This document shows positions 34,939-44,700 of a stretch of DNA of 64,000 bases, in pieces. The notes beneath the pieces were generated by a model. That model saw nothing but the letters and a program-made list of their open reading frames with translations, had not been told where the DNA came from and did not search any database. This DNA is from Hamadaea flava (lineage in GTDB: Bacteria; Actinomycetota; Actinomycetes; Mycobacteriales; Micromonosporaceae): the NCBI RefSeq assembly GCF_024172085.1, contig NZ_JAMZDZ010000001.1, positions 1,674,001 through 1,738,000 of the forward strand, in the 5' to 3' direction. Position 1 is the first letter of the stretch. Every line of letters begins with the position of its first letter. The translations under genes were made by a program, and so were the position numbers.

Positions 34939-37900
34939 TCACTCCTTGGGCGGCAGCCAGCCGAGCTGGACGAGTCCCTTGTGGCCGCGCCGGTCCACCA
35001 GCCAGCCCCGACCCGGGGGCAGCACCCGCGCCCGCATGCCGCCCAGCAGCGGACCTTCGTCCCGGTCGCCGGACATCATCAAGCCGGGCGTGCCGACCTC
35101 GCGCAGCCGCGCCAGGAAGGGCTCGAACAGTCCCCGGCCCGCGCCGCCCGTACGCCGGGTCAGGATCACGTGCAGCCCGATGTCGCCGGCCTGCGCGGCC
35201 AGGGGCAGCAACGGCATCAGCGGATGGTTCTGATGGGTCGCCACCATGTCGTAGTCGTCGACCAGCACGAAGATCTCCGGCCCACGCCACCAGTTGCGGG
35301 CCCGCAACTGCTCCGGCGTGACATCCGCGCCCGGCAGGCGCTTGGACATCGCGGCCGCCACCTCGGCGAGCAGGCCCCGGCTGTGCTCGTCGTTGGTGCC
35401 GTAGCCGAGCAGATGTTCCGGGCCGACCTCGCCGAGCAGGCTGCGGCGGTAGTCGAGCAAGACGATCCGGGCCTCGTCCGGCTGGTAGGCCTGGGTGATG
35501 CGGCGGGCCAGCAGCCGCAGGAACGACGTCTTTCCGCACTGGGTGTCGGCGAGGAGGAAGAAGTGCGGGTCGGCGGCGAAGTTCAGCCGCATCGGGGACA
35601 GATCCTTCTCGTGTACGCCCACCGCCAGTCCCGCCTCGGCACCGGTGAGTTCGTCGGTCGGCGGCAGCTCGTCATGCGGGTGCATGCCCGGCAGGAGGCG
35701 TACCGACGGGGCAGGCCGGCCCGGCCACGCCGCCGCGACCGCCTCGACCATGCCGCATACGCCGTCGGCGAGGTCGTCCACGCCGGTTCTGCCGTCGATC
35801 CGGGGCAGAGCGGCCAGGACCTGGTGTCCGCTCATCGAGATGCCCCGGCCCGGCGCCCCCGCCGGTACGCTCATCGCGGCCCGCCGGTCGATGAACGAGT
35901 CGATCGGGTCGCCGATCTTGAGCTCGACCCGGCTGGCGAACAGGTCCCGGACGTTCATCCGCAGATCGAACGAGCGGGTGCAGCTGGCCGCGAGGTGGAT
36001 GCCGTAGGACAGGCCACGGGCGGCGATGTCGGCGACGATCTCCTCCATGTCCTCGAAGTCGCCGCGCAGGGTCTGCCAGCCGTCGATCACGAGGAACACG
36101 TCGCCGTGCGGGCTGTCGGCGAATCGGCCTTCGGCCCGCAGCCGGCGGTAGGTCGCGATGCCGTCGATGCCGTGCTCGGCGAAGAGCGCCTCCCGCTGGG
36201 CGAGCAGGGTGGCGACCTCGGCGACGGTACGCCGGACCGCCCCGGTGTCGAGCCGGCCGTAGACCCCGCCGACGTGCGGCAGGCCCGCGATGGACGCCAG
36301 CGTGCCACCGCCGAAGTCCAGGGCGTAGAACTGCACCTCGCGGGGGGTGTGGGTGAGCGCGAGACTGGCGATCAATGTCCTCAGCACGGTGCTCTTGCCC
36401 GTCTGCGGGGCGCCGATCACGAGCATGTGCCCCGCCGCGCCCGACAGGTCCAGGTCCAGCGGATCGCGGCGCTGCTCGAACGGGCGGTCCACCAGGCCGA
36501 GCACGGCGCGCAGCGGCCGGGCGGCGGGAACCGTCAGGCCGCGTACCGGGTCGGCGGCCAGCCCGGGGAGCAGCTCGTCCAGGCTCGGCGGGTCCGACAG
36601 CGGCGGCAGCCACACCTGATGCGCCGGTGCGCCGCGCCCGGCCAGCCGATCGACGAGCACGTCCAGCAGGGTCTCGCCGACAGCGGTGTCTTCGTCGGCC
36701 GGCTCAGGGGTCTCGTCGATCGCGAGGTCGGCGGCGACGTAGGAGGTCGTGTACTCCCGCAGCGACAGCCACTCGGTGGCGGCGGCGGGGGCCGGCAGGC
36801 CGGTGGGGCGCTGCCGCACGCCGGACACGTACGCCGACCGGAACCGGATCATCTGCTCGGTGCCGACCTTGAGGAAACCGTGGCCGGGCGCGCGGGGCAG
36901 CTGGAACGCGTCGGTCACCCCGAGGACGGCCCGGCTCTCCATCTCGGAGAACGTCCGCAGCCCGATCCGATACGACAGGTGCGTCTCCAGGCCGCGCAGT
37001 CGCCCCTCGTCGAGCCGCTGCGACGCGAGCAGCAGGTGTACGCCCAACGACCGGCCGACCCGTCCGATCTGGACGAACATGTCGATGAAATCTGGCTTGG
37101 CCGACAGCAGCTCGGAGAACTCGTCGCAGATCACCAGCAGGGTCGGCACCTCGGGCAGCGGGGCTCCGGCGGCCCGGGCCTTCTCGTAGTCCCGCAGCGA
37201 GGAGAAGTGCCCGGCGGCCCGCAGCAATTCCTGCCGGCGGATCAGCTCGCCGTTGATCGCGTCGGTCATCCGGTCGACGAGGTGTAGTTCCTCGGCGAGG
37301 TTGGTGATGACCGCGCTGGTGTGCGGCAGCGAGTCCAGCCGCGTGAACGTCGCGCCGCCCTTGAAGTCGATCAGGGCGAAGTTCAAGGCGTTCGGCGGGT
37401 GGGTGACGGCCAGCGCCAGCACCAGCGTCCGCAGCAGCTCCGACTTGCCGGAGCCGGTCGCCCCGATCAGCAGGCCGTGCGGGCCCATGCCGTCCTGGGC
37501 CGACTCCTTCAGGTCGATCTCGATCGGGGTGCCGTCGGCCTGGATGCCGAACCTGACCCGGAGCCGGTCGCGATGCGGTCGGGGCACCCAGGTGTCGTCC
37601 GGGTCCAGCAGGTACGGGTCGTCCAGTTCCAGCAGCTCGGCCAGGCCCAGTTCGGTGGTCATCGGTGCGTCGCCGTGCAGGCCGGCGCTGAGCCGCAGCG
37701 GCGCCAGCTGCCGGGCCAGCCCTTCGGCGGCGACCAGGCCGAGAGAGTCCGCGTGCCCCAGGTGCACGGTGCCGTCGACGGTCTCGCTGATGAGGTCACC
37801 GGCGGCGTCGACGTCCAGCACGACCGCCGTGCGGTCCAGTACGCGCGGCGGCGGCGAGCTGAGGTCGACGACGGTGACCCCCTCGACGCCGCCGCCGGTC

Positions 37901-38895
37901 ATCAGATGGCTCGACCCGGCGACCGCGCCGCCGTCGAGGACCACGACCAGGAGCGGGCCGGGCGTCCGCGTGTCGACCTCCGGGTCGAACCGGGGTCGCT
38001 TGGTCAGCTCCTCCTCCAGCATCGACTCCAGCGCCGGGATCGTCGGCGCGACCAGCCGGAGCGGGCCGAGCGCGTCGGTCCGCTCCGGGTGCAGCGCGTG
38101 CGGCAGCCACTTGGTCCACTCCCAGTCGACGCGGCTGACGTCCTGGGCGCAGACCGCGACCCGCAGGTCGTCCGGCGGGTGCAGGGTGACGAGCTGGGCA
38201 AGCATCGCGCGCAGCATGCCCAGCGCCGCCGTCCGATCGCCGCGAAGGTAGATGCGGCTGAAGCCGTTGGTCGCGATCGCCAGCGGCAGCCGCTCGATGG
38301 TGGCGTAGGTCGTGATGAACCGGCGCAACGCGAGCGCGGACAACGGCTCCAGTTCTTCGAGCGCCTTGGTCTCCGGGGCGACGATCGTCAACGCAGGACG
38401 CTGCGCGCCGCGGCCGATGCGGGCGGTGCCGAAGTCAGGGTCGTCCTTGCGGCGTTCCCAGAGGCGGTAACTCGCCGCGAGCGACCACAACGTGGCCGGG
38501 TCCGGATGCAGGTACTCCATCACGTCGCGCTGGCGGCGTACGGCGCGGCGCAGGCGCAGGCGGTGCTGGGCGAGGTGCCGCAGGTACTTGCGCCGGGCGT
38601 GGCCCATCTCCCGCTTGCTCGGGCCGCCACCCTGCAACAGACCGGCGATGAGGGTGCCGAGCATGCCGACGCCCATGAGGCCGTAGATCACGTAGCGGAC
38701 GGAGCCGCCGAGAGCGCCGGAGTACATCAGCATCATCGCGACGGTCATCGCGATCATCGGCAGCACCATCAGCAGCTGGGTCCACTGCATCGCCGCCGGG
38801 GGCGGGATCTCCGGCGGGGCCTGCAGGATCAGCTCCCCGGACGGCATCTCCGGCGCCGGCCGGCGAGCTGGTCTCTTCACCACGACAGTCGCCAC
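34939..38895 (-). CDS. eccC: type VII secretion FtsK/SpoIIIE ATPase EccC (EccCa-EccCb fused)
   Basis: A 1318-residue membrane ATPase. Two membrane helices lie at about 40-88 (MVLPMIAMTVAMMLMYSG and VIYGLMGVGMLGTLIAGLL). Three FtsK-type ATPase domains follow, with Walker A Lys residues K484 (GATGSGKSE), K834 (GAPQTGKST) and K1122 (ADTQCGKTS); the first has a Walker B in TLLVICDEFSELL. This is the single-chain form of EccC, the motor that recognises C-terminal signals of ESX substrates. It heads a transcript of four candidate substrate genes and is divergent from two small ESX-sized genes. The locus also has mycosin, EccB, EccD and an EccA-like ATPase. Confidence 0.97.
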   Translation of the reverse strand: MATVVVKRPARRPAPEMPSGELILQAPPEIPPPAAMQWTQLLMVLPMIAMTVAMMLMYSGALGGSVRYVIYGLMGVGMLGTLIAGLLQGGGPSKREMGHARRKYLRHLAQHRLRLRRAVRRQRDVMEYLHPDPATLWSLAASYRLWERRKDDPDFGTARIGRGAQRPALTIVAPETKALEELEPLSALALRRFITTYATIERLPLAIATNGFSRIYLRGDRTAALGMLRAMLAQLVTLHPPDDLRVAVCAQDVSRVDWEWTKWLPHALHPERTDALGPLRLVAPTIPALESMLEEELTKRPRFDPEVDTRTPGPLLVVVLDGGAVAGSSHLMTGGGVEGVTVVDLSSPPPRVLDRTAVVLDVDAAGDLISETVDGTVHLGHADSLGLVAAEGLARQLAPLRLSAGLHGDAPMTTELGLAELLELDDPYLLDPDDTWVPRPHRDRLRVRFGIQADGTPIEIDLKESAQDGMGPHGLLIGATGSGKSELLRTLVLALAVTHPPNALNFALIDFKGGATFTRLDSLPHTSAVITNLAEELHLVDRMTDAINGELIRRQELLRAAGHFSSLRDYEKARAAGAPLPEVPTLLVICDEFSELLSAKPDFIDMFVQIGRVGRSLGVHLLLASQRLDEGRLRGLETHLSYRIGLRTFSEMESRAVLGVTDAFQLPRAPGHGFLKVGTEQMIRFRSAYVSGVRQRPTGLPAPAAATEWLSLREYTTSYVAADLAIDETPEPADEDTAVGETLLDVLVDRLAGRGAPAHQVWLPPLSDPPSLDELLPGLAADPVRGLTVPAARPLRAVLGLVDRPFEQRRDPLDLDLSGAAGHMLVIGAPQTGKSTVLRTLIASLALTHTPREVQFYALDFGGGTLASIAGLPHVGGVYGRLDTGAVRRTVAEVATLLAQREALFAEHGIDGIATYRRLRAEGRFADSPHGDVFLVIDGWQTLRGDFEDMEEIVADIAARGLSYGIHLAASCTRSFDLRMNVRDLFASRVELKIGDPIDSFIDRRAAMSVPAGAPGRGISMSGHQVLAALPRIDGRTGVDDLADGVCGMVEAVAAAWPGRPAPSVRLLPGMHPHDELPPTDELTGAEAGLAVGVHEKDLSPMRLNFAADPHFFLLADTQCGKTSFLRLLARRITQAYQPDEARIVLLDYRRSLLGEVGPEHLLGYGTNDEHSRGLLAEVAAAMSKRLPGADVTPEQLRARNWWRGPEIFVLVDDYDMVATHQNHPLMPLLPLAAQAGDIGLHVILTRRTGGAGRGLFEPFLARLREVGTPGLMMSGDRDEGPLLGGMRARVLPPGRGWLVDRRGHKGLVQLGWLPPKE

Positions 38896-39020
38896 GGACG
38901 CGATCGTGCGCCAGGGCCGGCGGTGGTTGGGCGACGTGGCAGGAACGTGCCGCTCCAGTTCGGGCGGCGGCGGGGCTCCCTAGCGTTGCCCGCAGAGGAA
39001 CCCGAGCACTGGGAGGACGC

Positions 39021-39362
39021 GTGCAAGGCGGAGACACTTCACGAATCGACATGACCTACGCGGACGCCGCGTACGCCATCAAGGTCCACGAGGACCGGAG
39101 CGACGAGCAGGACCGGGCCACCCGGGCCAACGACGCGCGCAGCAGCCAGACGATCGCCCAGCGGCTGGGCGGCACGGTCCAGGCCCGGGCCTATGACGCG
39201 GGCCGGGCGAGCGTCGCCGACTTCACCCGGGTCTACCGGAACGGCCAGGAGACCAACGACAACAACCGGTTGGCGATGAACACGGTCCAGGGCGGGGACG
39301 CGCAGACCGTCCACGCGCTGGGCTCGTTCGACTACGGCACGACCGCCGTCATCAACGGCTGA
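39021..39362 (+). CDS. ESX-sized helical protein without WXG motif
   Basis: A 113-residue helical, charged protein (EDRSDEQDRATRANDARSSQTIAQRL ... GRASVADFTRVYRNGQ). It has no Trp and so lacks WXG. The size, position opposite eccC and pairing with a second small gene 13 bases downstream match ESX substrate pairs, so this is inferred. The start is a GTG at 39021 with GGGAGGA upstream; an ATG at 39051 would give 103 residues. Confidence 0.7.
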   Translation: MQGGDTSRIDMTYADAAYAIKVHEDRSDEQDRATRANDARSSQTIAQRLGGTVQARAYDAGRASVADFTRVYRNGQETNDNNRLAMNTVQGGDAQTVHALGSFDYGTTAVING

Positions 39363-39375
39363 GAGGGGCTTGCAG

Positions 39376-39672
39376 ATGACCGACTCCAACCGCTACTTCG
39401 TCGGCATTCCCGACATGTACGCCGAGGGCAGCGACTACTTCCAGCACGCGACGTTCATCCGCGAGACCGCGGAGGACAAGTTCCACGTCGTGGCCCGGTT
39501 GGCTTCCGGTGACGCCCTGTCCGAACAGCAGGTCGTCGAGGCTCAGTACGAGATGAAGATGGCCGACGATCACTCCGGCGGCCTGGAGCAGCACGGCACG
39601 GTCTTCAACAACGTCGGCGACATCGCCGCGCAGACGTTGAGCACCGCGCTGCGGATCGTCACCCAGCACTGA
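39376..39672 (+). CDS. ESX-sized helical protein, second of a pair
   Basis: A 98-residue protein of typical WXG100 length. It is predicted helical after residue 20 (ATFIRETAEDKFHVVARL, LSEQQVVEAQYEMKMADD, VFNNVGDIAAQTLSTALRIV), with no Trp. The helix-loop-helix pattern fits an EsxA/B-like partner of the preceding gene. ATG at 39376 follows GAGGGG by about 8 bases; an in-frame TTG at 39370 is less likely. A terminator follows. Confidence 0.75.
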   Translation: MTDSNRYFVGIPDMYAEGSDYFQHATFIRETAEDKFHVVARLASGDALSEQQVVEAQYEMKMADDHSGGLEQHGTVFNNVGDIAAQTLSTALRIVTQH

Positions 39673-39688
39673 ACGGACGCGGTCCGTG

Positions 39689-39720
39689 AAGGCCCCTCCC
39701 CGCGGGGAAGGGGCCTTCTT
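39689..39720. terminator. terminator between the ESX pair and the mycosin gene
   Basis: AAGGCCCCT...GGGGCCTT hairpin with a GC-rich inner stem and one bulged base, followed on the plus strand by CTTCTT. It lies between convergent genes, directly against the mycosin stop (39720), and may serve both. Confidence 0.8.
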
Positions 39721-40988
39721 CAGATCAAGAACGTCTGCTCCGGCGGCTCGACGATCTCCGGCTCGACCGGCGATGGCGCCGCCCACCCCGCCTGCCAGCG
39801 GCGACGGCGTCCGCGGGGCAGCACCAGCGCGGCCACGAAGGCCAGCCCGACGCCGCCGACAGCTGCGCCGGTCAACCACTTGGCCACTGTGGCCACCCGA
39901 TGCTGCCGGGCCGCCTCGGCGATCCGGGCCTCGTCCGGCGGGTCGGGCACGAACGCGGGCAGCTCTCCAGGGCCGCGAAGATCGAGTCCGTCGGTCACCG
40001 CCCGGTAGGGGTCGACCAGTCCGGCACCGTATCGCGTGCTGTGCAGACCGCCCCGGGCCGGGTTCGCCGTCGCGATCAGCCGCTGCGCCACCTGCGCGGC
40101 GGTCAGGGCCGGCCAGGCGGCGCGGACCAGGGCGGCGGTACCGGCCACGAACGGCGCCGCGAAGCTGGTGCCGTCGACATAGGCATGCCCGGTCACCCGC
40201 GTCGGCGCGAGAACCTTGACCCCGGGGGCCACGATGTCGACGTACTGGCCGGTCCGCGAACCCGACATCAAAGCTCCGTCGATGTCTATCGCCCCCACGC
40301 CGAGCACACCGTCGTACGCCGCCGGGAACGAGGGCCACTCGGCGCCGCCGCTCTGCTGACCGTTTCCGGCTGCGGCCACCACCAGCACGTCTTTAGCCAC
40401 CGCGTACGCGACGGCCGCTCGCACGGCTGGGTAGTCGTCGTAGCCGGCCAGCGACAGGTTCAGCACCTTGGCACCGGCGTCGGCGGCGTACCGGATGCCG
40501 TTGGCGAGGATCTGCGGGTCGATCCGCAACGTCTCGCCACGGTCGTCGACGTCGCGGTCGCTGATCCGGACCGGCAGGATCGCCGCGTCCGGCGCGACTC
40601 CGTGGAACCCGACGCCCGGCACCTGCGCGGCGGCGACGATGCCCGCCACGGCGGTGCCGTGCGACACGCAGTCGAACGTCGCCGGTCGATTCCGCGTGGT
40701 GAAGAAATCCTTGCCGGCCCGCACGCGGCCACGCAGTTGCGGATGATCAGCGTCCACACCGGAATCGACGACGGCGACGAGCACCCCCGCTCCCCTGCTG
40801 AACGGCCACACCCGTTGCGGATCCAGCAGCTTCTGCGCCCACGGCAGTTCCCGGACCGGAGCCCGTCCCGGATCGGGATCATGGCAGGCACCGGCCGGTG
40901 GAACCGCTCGCGCGGGCGCGACGCCGATCAGCTGGACGGCGGTCAGGGCCGTCACGGCCAGCACGACAGCTGCGAGCCTTGCTTTCAC
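39720..40988 (-). CDS. mycP: mycosin, type VII secretion-associated subtilisin-like protease
   Basis: A 422-residue membrane-anchored S8 protease. It has a signal peptide (residues 1-27), a catalytic Asp in VAVVDSGVD, His in SHGTAVAG and Ser in GTSFAAPFVAG, and a C-terminal membrane helix (about 368-392) followed by a short basic and then acidic cytosolic tail. This layout is that of MycP, which stabilises and processes ESX systems. The GTG start at 40988 has GAGAGGAG upstream; the frame extends further but without a signal peptide. It is divergent from the YbaB-WXG-giant module. Confidence 0.95.
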   Translation of the reverse strand: MKARLAAVVLAVTALTAVQLIGVAPARAVPPAGACHDPDPGRAPVRELPWAQKLLDPQRVWPFSRGAGVLVAVVDSGVDADHPQLRGRVRAGKDFFTTRNRPATFDCVSHGTAVAGIVAAAQVPGVGFHGVAPDAAILPVRISDRDVDDRGETLRIDPQILANGIRYAADAGAKVLNLSLAGYDDYPAVRAAVAYAVAKDVLVVAAAGNGQQSGGAEWPSFPAAYDGVLGVGAIDIDGALMSGSRTGQYVDIVAPGVKVLAPTRVTGHAYVDGTSFAAPFVAGTAALVRAAWPALTAAQVAQRLIATANPARGGLHSTRYGAGLVDPYRAVTDGLDLRGPGELPAFVPDPPDEARIAEAARQHRVATVAKWLTGAAVGGVGLAFVAALVLPRGRRRRWQAGWAAPSPVEPEIVEPPEQTFLI

Positions 40989-41099
40989 CGCTCTCCTCTC
41001 GTCCCGGTGATCGTGCCGCCGGGCCCGGAATCGGCGGCCCACACGGCAGTAACCGGCCACCGGACGATCTCCACGGCGCTCCCGTCGGACACTGGGCCC

Positions 41100-41450
41100 A
41101 TGTTCACCGACTACGAGCTACTGGCTGAGGAGATCCGGGCGGTGCAGCGCGACCTGGCCGGGATCCGCGCCACGTACGACTCCCCCGACGGGCTGGTCAG
41201 CGCGACCGTCGGCGGGGCCGGGGAACTGATCGAGCTGTGGCTGGATCCGCGGGTCTTCCGGAACCCCGATTCTGTCCTGCTCGCCCGGACCGTCACCGAG
41301 ACCATCCACGGCGCGGCCGAACTCGCCCAGCGTCAGGGCCTGGCGATCGCGGCCGCCTACCTGCCGCCCGGTGTCGAGTCCGCCGACCTGCGGTTCGACC
41401 CGTTGTTGACCGCGCTCGACCAGCAGACCGGCGGAGGTGGCCGGCGATGA
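41100..41450 (+). CDS. YbaB/EbfC-like protein in a type VII effector module
   Basis: A 116-residue protein with the YbaB/EbfC pattern: an N-terminal helix (YELLAEEIRAVQRDLAGIRATYDSPDGLVSATVGGAGELIELWLDPRVF) followed by a beta-strand and a C-terminal helix. In actinobacterial ESX loci these small proteins often precede WXG and toxin-like genes and are thought to act as partners rather than nucleoid proteins. It overlaps the next gene by 4 bases (ATGA). Confidence 0.85.
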   Translation: MFTDYELLAEEIRAVQRDLAGIRATYDSPDGLVSATVGGAGELIELWLDPRVFRNPDSVLLARTVTETIHGAAELAQRQGLAIAAAYLPPGVESADLRFDPLLTALDQQTGGGGRR

Positions 41451-41773
41451 CCGTCGACCGCGACGGCGACGGATTCGTCGACATGTACCCCGAGGAGACC
41501 ACGACCCAGTTGGCCCGGGTGCACACCGTCGGCGCGGACTTCGGCCGGTCCTGGGCCAAGGCGCTCGACCGGATCAACAGCCCCGGCAAGATCGGCAACG
41601 GCGGCATGGGCCAGTCGTTCATGGCCGGTTACGCCGCGGACAAGGAGACCCTCGTGACCGCGGCCGGCAACGTCCGCGGGGTCTACCAGGCGCTGGCGAA
41701 CAACGGCTATCAGGGTGTGCAGCTCTACCAGGGCGCGGCGATCGAGTCCACCAAGCTCTTCCCGCCTGAGTAG
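41447..41773 (+). CDS. WXG100-like protein upstream of the giant protein
   Basis: A 108-residue helical protein (TTTQLARVHTVGADFGRSWAKALDRIN ... AGYAADKETLVTAAGNVRGVYQALANNGYQG). A Trp lies near the helix turn (GRSWAKAL) and size and position fit an ESX partner of the giant product. A short Asp-rich start (DRDGDGFVD) looks like a calcium-type loop. It overlaps the YbaB-like gene and ends 3 bases before the giant gene, so all three are probably co-translated. Confidence 0.82.
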   Translation: MTVDRDGDGFVDMYPEETTTQLARVHTVGADFGRSWAKALDRINSPGKIGNGGMGQSFMAGYAADKETLVTAAGNVRGVYQALANNGYQGVQLYQGAAIESTKLFPPE

Positions 41774-41776
41774 CCG

Positions 41777-44700
41777 ATGAGCGACGTCCTCGAGCCCGTC
41801 GGCCGCCTGTGGGACGCCGTCCTGCGCTACGGCGGCAAAGCCAAGGACGCCATCTGGCCGCCGGACAGCGAATCCGACGTCATCGCCCTCGCCGAGGCCT
41901 GGGAGGCGGCGGCCGACGCGCTGCAACAGGCGATCGACACATCGGAAGCGGCCGCCGTCCAGCTCCTCGAAACCTGGCTCGACGGGGCGGGTTTCGAGAT
42001 GTACTACACGTTGCACAGCCTGAACCAGGGCGCCGGCGATTCCGTGGGGCTCACCCAGCTGGTCGCGGACCTGCGGCAGATCGCCACCAAGTGCCGCAAC
42101 TACGCCCGGGACCTCGCCGACACCAAGAACCAGGTCCGGGCGGAGATCGCGCTGAACGCCGCGCTGTTCGCGCTGGCCTGCCTCGGCGGTCCGGCCGGCA
42201 TATCACTGTTCGCGTCGCGGATGGCCAGTCAGATCGCGGCCCGGGTGGCGCTGATGGCCCTGCGGGTGGCCACCGCCGCCAGCAAGATGGGCAAGGTCTC
42301 GAAGTTCGCCCTCGGGGTGGCGAAGGAGGGGTTCGAAGAGGTCGGGATCGACTGGACCGGCCAGAAGCTGAGCCAGATGCAGGGATACCGCACCACCATC
42401 GACCTCAAGCAGACGGCCACCGCCGGGCTCGCCGGTGCGATCGGCGGGCCGTTGAGCGAAGGTCTGCGCGAGGTCCCCGGCCTCAAGCAGCTCACCCACA
42501 AGCCCGGACAAGCCGCCACCGCGGCCAGCTCCTTCATCACGAACGGGGTGACGTCCCCCGTCGCCGGGCACGTCGCGCAGAACGTCATGGACGGCAACCT
42601 CGCCGCGATCGGCGACGTCGGCGCGTACGCCAAAGCCGTCCGGGACAACGGATTCGCGGCGGGCGCGATGGCCGTCGGCCGGTCGAACACTGAGTTGGCC
42701 GGGCGGCAGATCCACTCCGCGGTCACCGGCGGGCCGAGCACCTGGAGCCAGGTGGCGACAGAGCTGGGTCACGGATCGGGGCCGCCGAACGGGAACCCGC
42801 CTACGCCGCTCGCGCCGGACAGCGCCGGGGCGGGAGCCGGGAACGGGGCGGGTGCAGCCAGCGGAAGCGCCGCGGGAGCCGGGGCGGCTGGGGGAAGCGG
42901 GGCCGGCGGATCATCCAGCGCGTCAGCGTCAGGCGGCTCGACCTCGGGCAGCGGCACGCCGGGTTCGGGTAGCTCCGGAGGCTCGGGCAGCTCGGGCTCC
43001 GGCAGCGGCACGTCCGGCGCGGGCGGATCATCCGGCGCGTCGACCTCGGGTGGCACGTCTAGTTCGGCCGGCACGTCGGGGTCGGGCAGTGGGTCGGGGT
43101 CGGGCGGCTCCGCTGGCTCCTCGGGGTCAGGCGGGCCTTCAGGCTCCGGTGACGTGGGTGACGGCGTGGGCGCGGGCGCACCCGACGCCACGACCGACGT
43201 CCCGTCCGGTCCGGACGAGAACGGAGCGGATCACCAGACTGCGCAGGAGTCCACACCCGACGGTGCGGACCAGGACCAGGCTTCACCGGAAGCCGGGAAC
43301 GTGGCTGACCCGACCGGCGGGCAGAATCTCGGCGCGGACGGCTCCGCGACGCAGCAATCCGGCCTGCCGCCAGCCGAATCCACCGAATCCGCTTCGGTCG
43401 ATCCAGCCGTCACGGGTCCGGTCGCTGCCGCGCCCGCCACCGCTACCAGACCGGCGGCGACCCGTCACACGACGATCGGCGCCACGCCGGCCGCCTCCAA
43501 CCGATCGGCAACCAACGGGCAGAACCAGAGCGGGACCGACTCGGAGGAGTCCGGCGCAGACGGTCGTGGCGAGAGCACGACTGAGGAGCAGGCCGGCCTC
43601 GACCAGGCTCCGGCGTCAGCTCCGACCGGTGCTTCCGCGGAGTCCGAGGTGGTTCCCGAGTCGGCCACCGCCTCGGAGAACTCGCCGACCGGGACGCCCG
43701 ATTCCACTCGCCCGGACAACCTGCCATCAGAGGTCGACGCTGTGTGGGACGCACTGCCGGCAGGCGCGCGACAGGCGGTCGCCGACCTAGCCGCCGCCAA
43801 TCAGGCCGCCGCCGACCGCCGGAGCGCCGGGCTCAGCGATCTGGTCACCGCGATGGCTGCCAGCGTGACCGGAGAGTCCGGCCTGTCGCTCGCCGAAACG
43901 CTCGACCGGATGAGCGAGGCACAGCGCCGGGCATTCGCCGAGCGGATCGCGGCGTACACCGGACTGGCCAGCCCCACCGCCGCGGATGCCGCAGCCGTCG
44001 CCCGGCCGGACGGCCTGCCCCACGACCTGGCCGCGACGTGGGACGCCCTGCCGCCCGCCGTACGCCACGTCGTCAGCCGGCTGGCCGCCGCCCATCCGAA
44101 AGCCGCCGCACGGGAGCAGAAAGCACTGGCTAATGCGTTGCTGGGCGCGGCGAAGAGCGTCGTCTCCGGCCGCCGCGACCGGCCGCTTGCCGAGCTGGTC
44201 GCCGGCATGACCGAGGCCGAGCGGCAGACCTTCGCCGACCGGATGGCCCGCAAGGTCACCAGCCTCACGACGCAGCAGGCCGCGAAGGACCAGTCCACGG
44301 CGACTCAGCGAGAATTGGCTCGCCTCGGCGCTCAGCCTGGCAAGGGCATGGTGCTTGAGGCCGCCGACATCCAAGCGAAGCTCGATCGGCTCGCCGCGCT
44401 GGGCGTCGACATCGCCCACGCCGAGGCGACCCTGCGCGACTACCTCAAGAACGCGCGGTCGGTGCAGGCGGGCGACCAGATCAATGCGACCACACTGGAC
44501 GGTGATGCCACCAACGTCGTGGGTCTGCTCGCGGCGATCGACGCCGCGCTTGCGCTGGCCGAGCTGCCGCCGGAGCTGCTGGCGCAGCTGGGCACGCCCG
44601 GACTGACGATCGAAGGACTGCAGGTACCGGTCGCGGATCAGACCGACATCGACATCCTCGGCCGGTTGCCGGACGGCACCGAGGTCCGGTTCGAGGTCAA

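Noticed and set aside
34753-37287. 844-codon plus-strand frame opposite eccC
   Set aside because: No domain match and Arg/Gln-rich shadow composition; all three EccC Walker motifs are on the minus strand.
42828-43155. Possible CRISPR-like or minisatellite array
   Set aside because: It is degenerate Gly/Ser-coding low complexity in frame, with no fixed unit or spacers.
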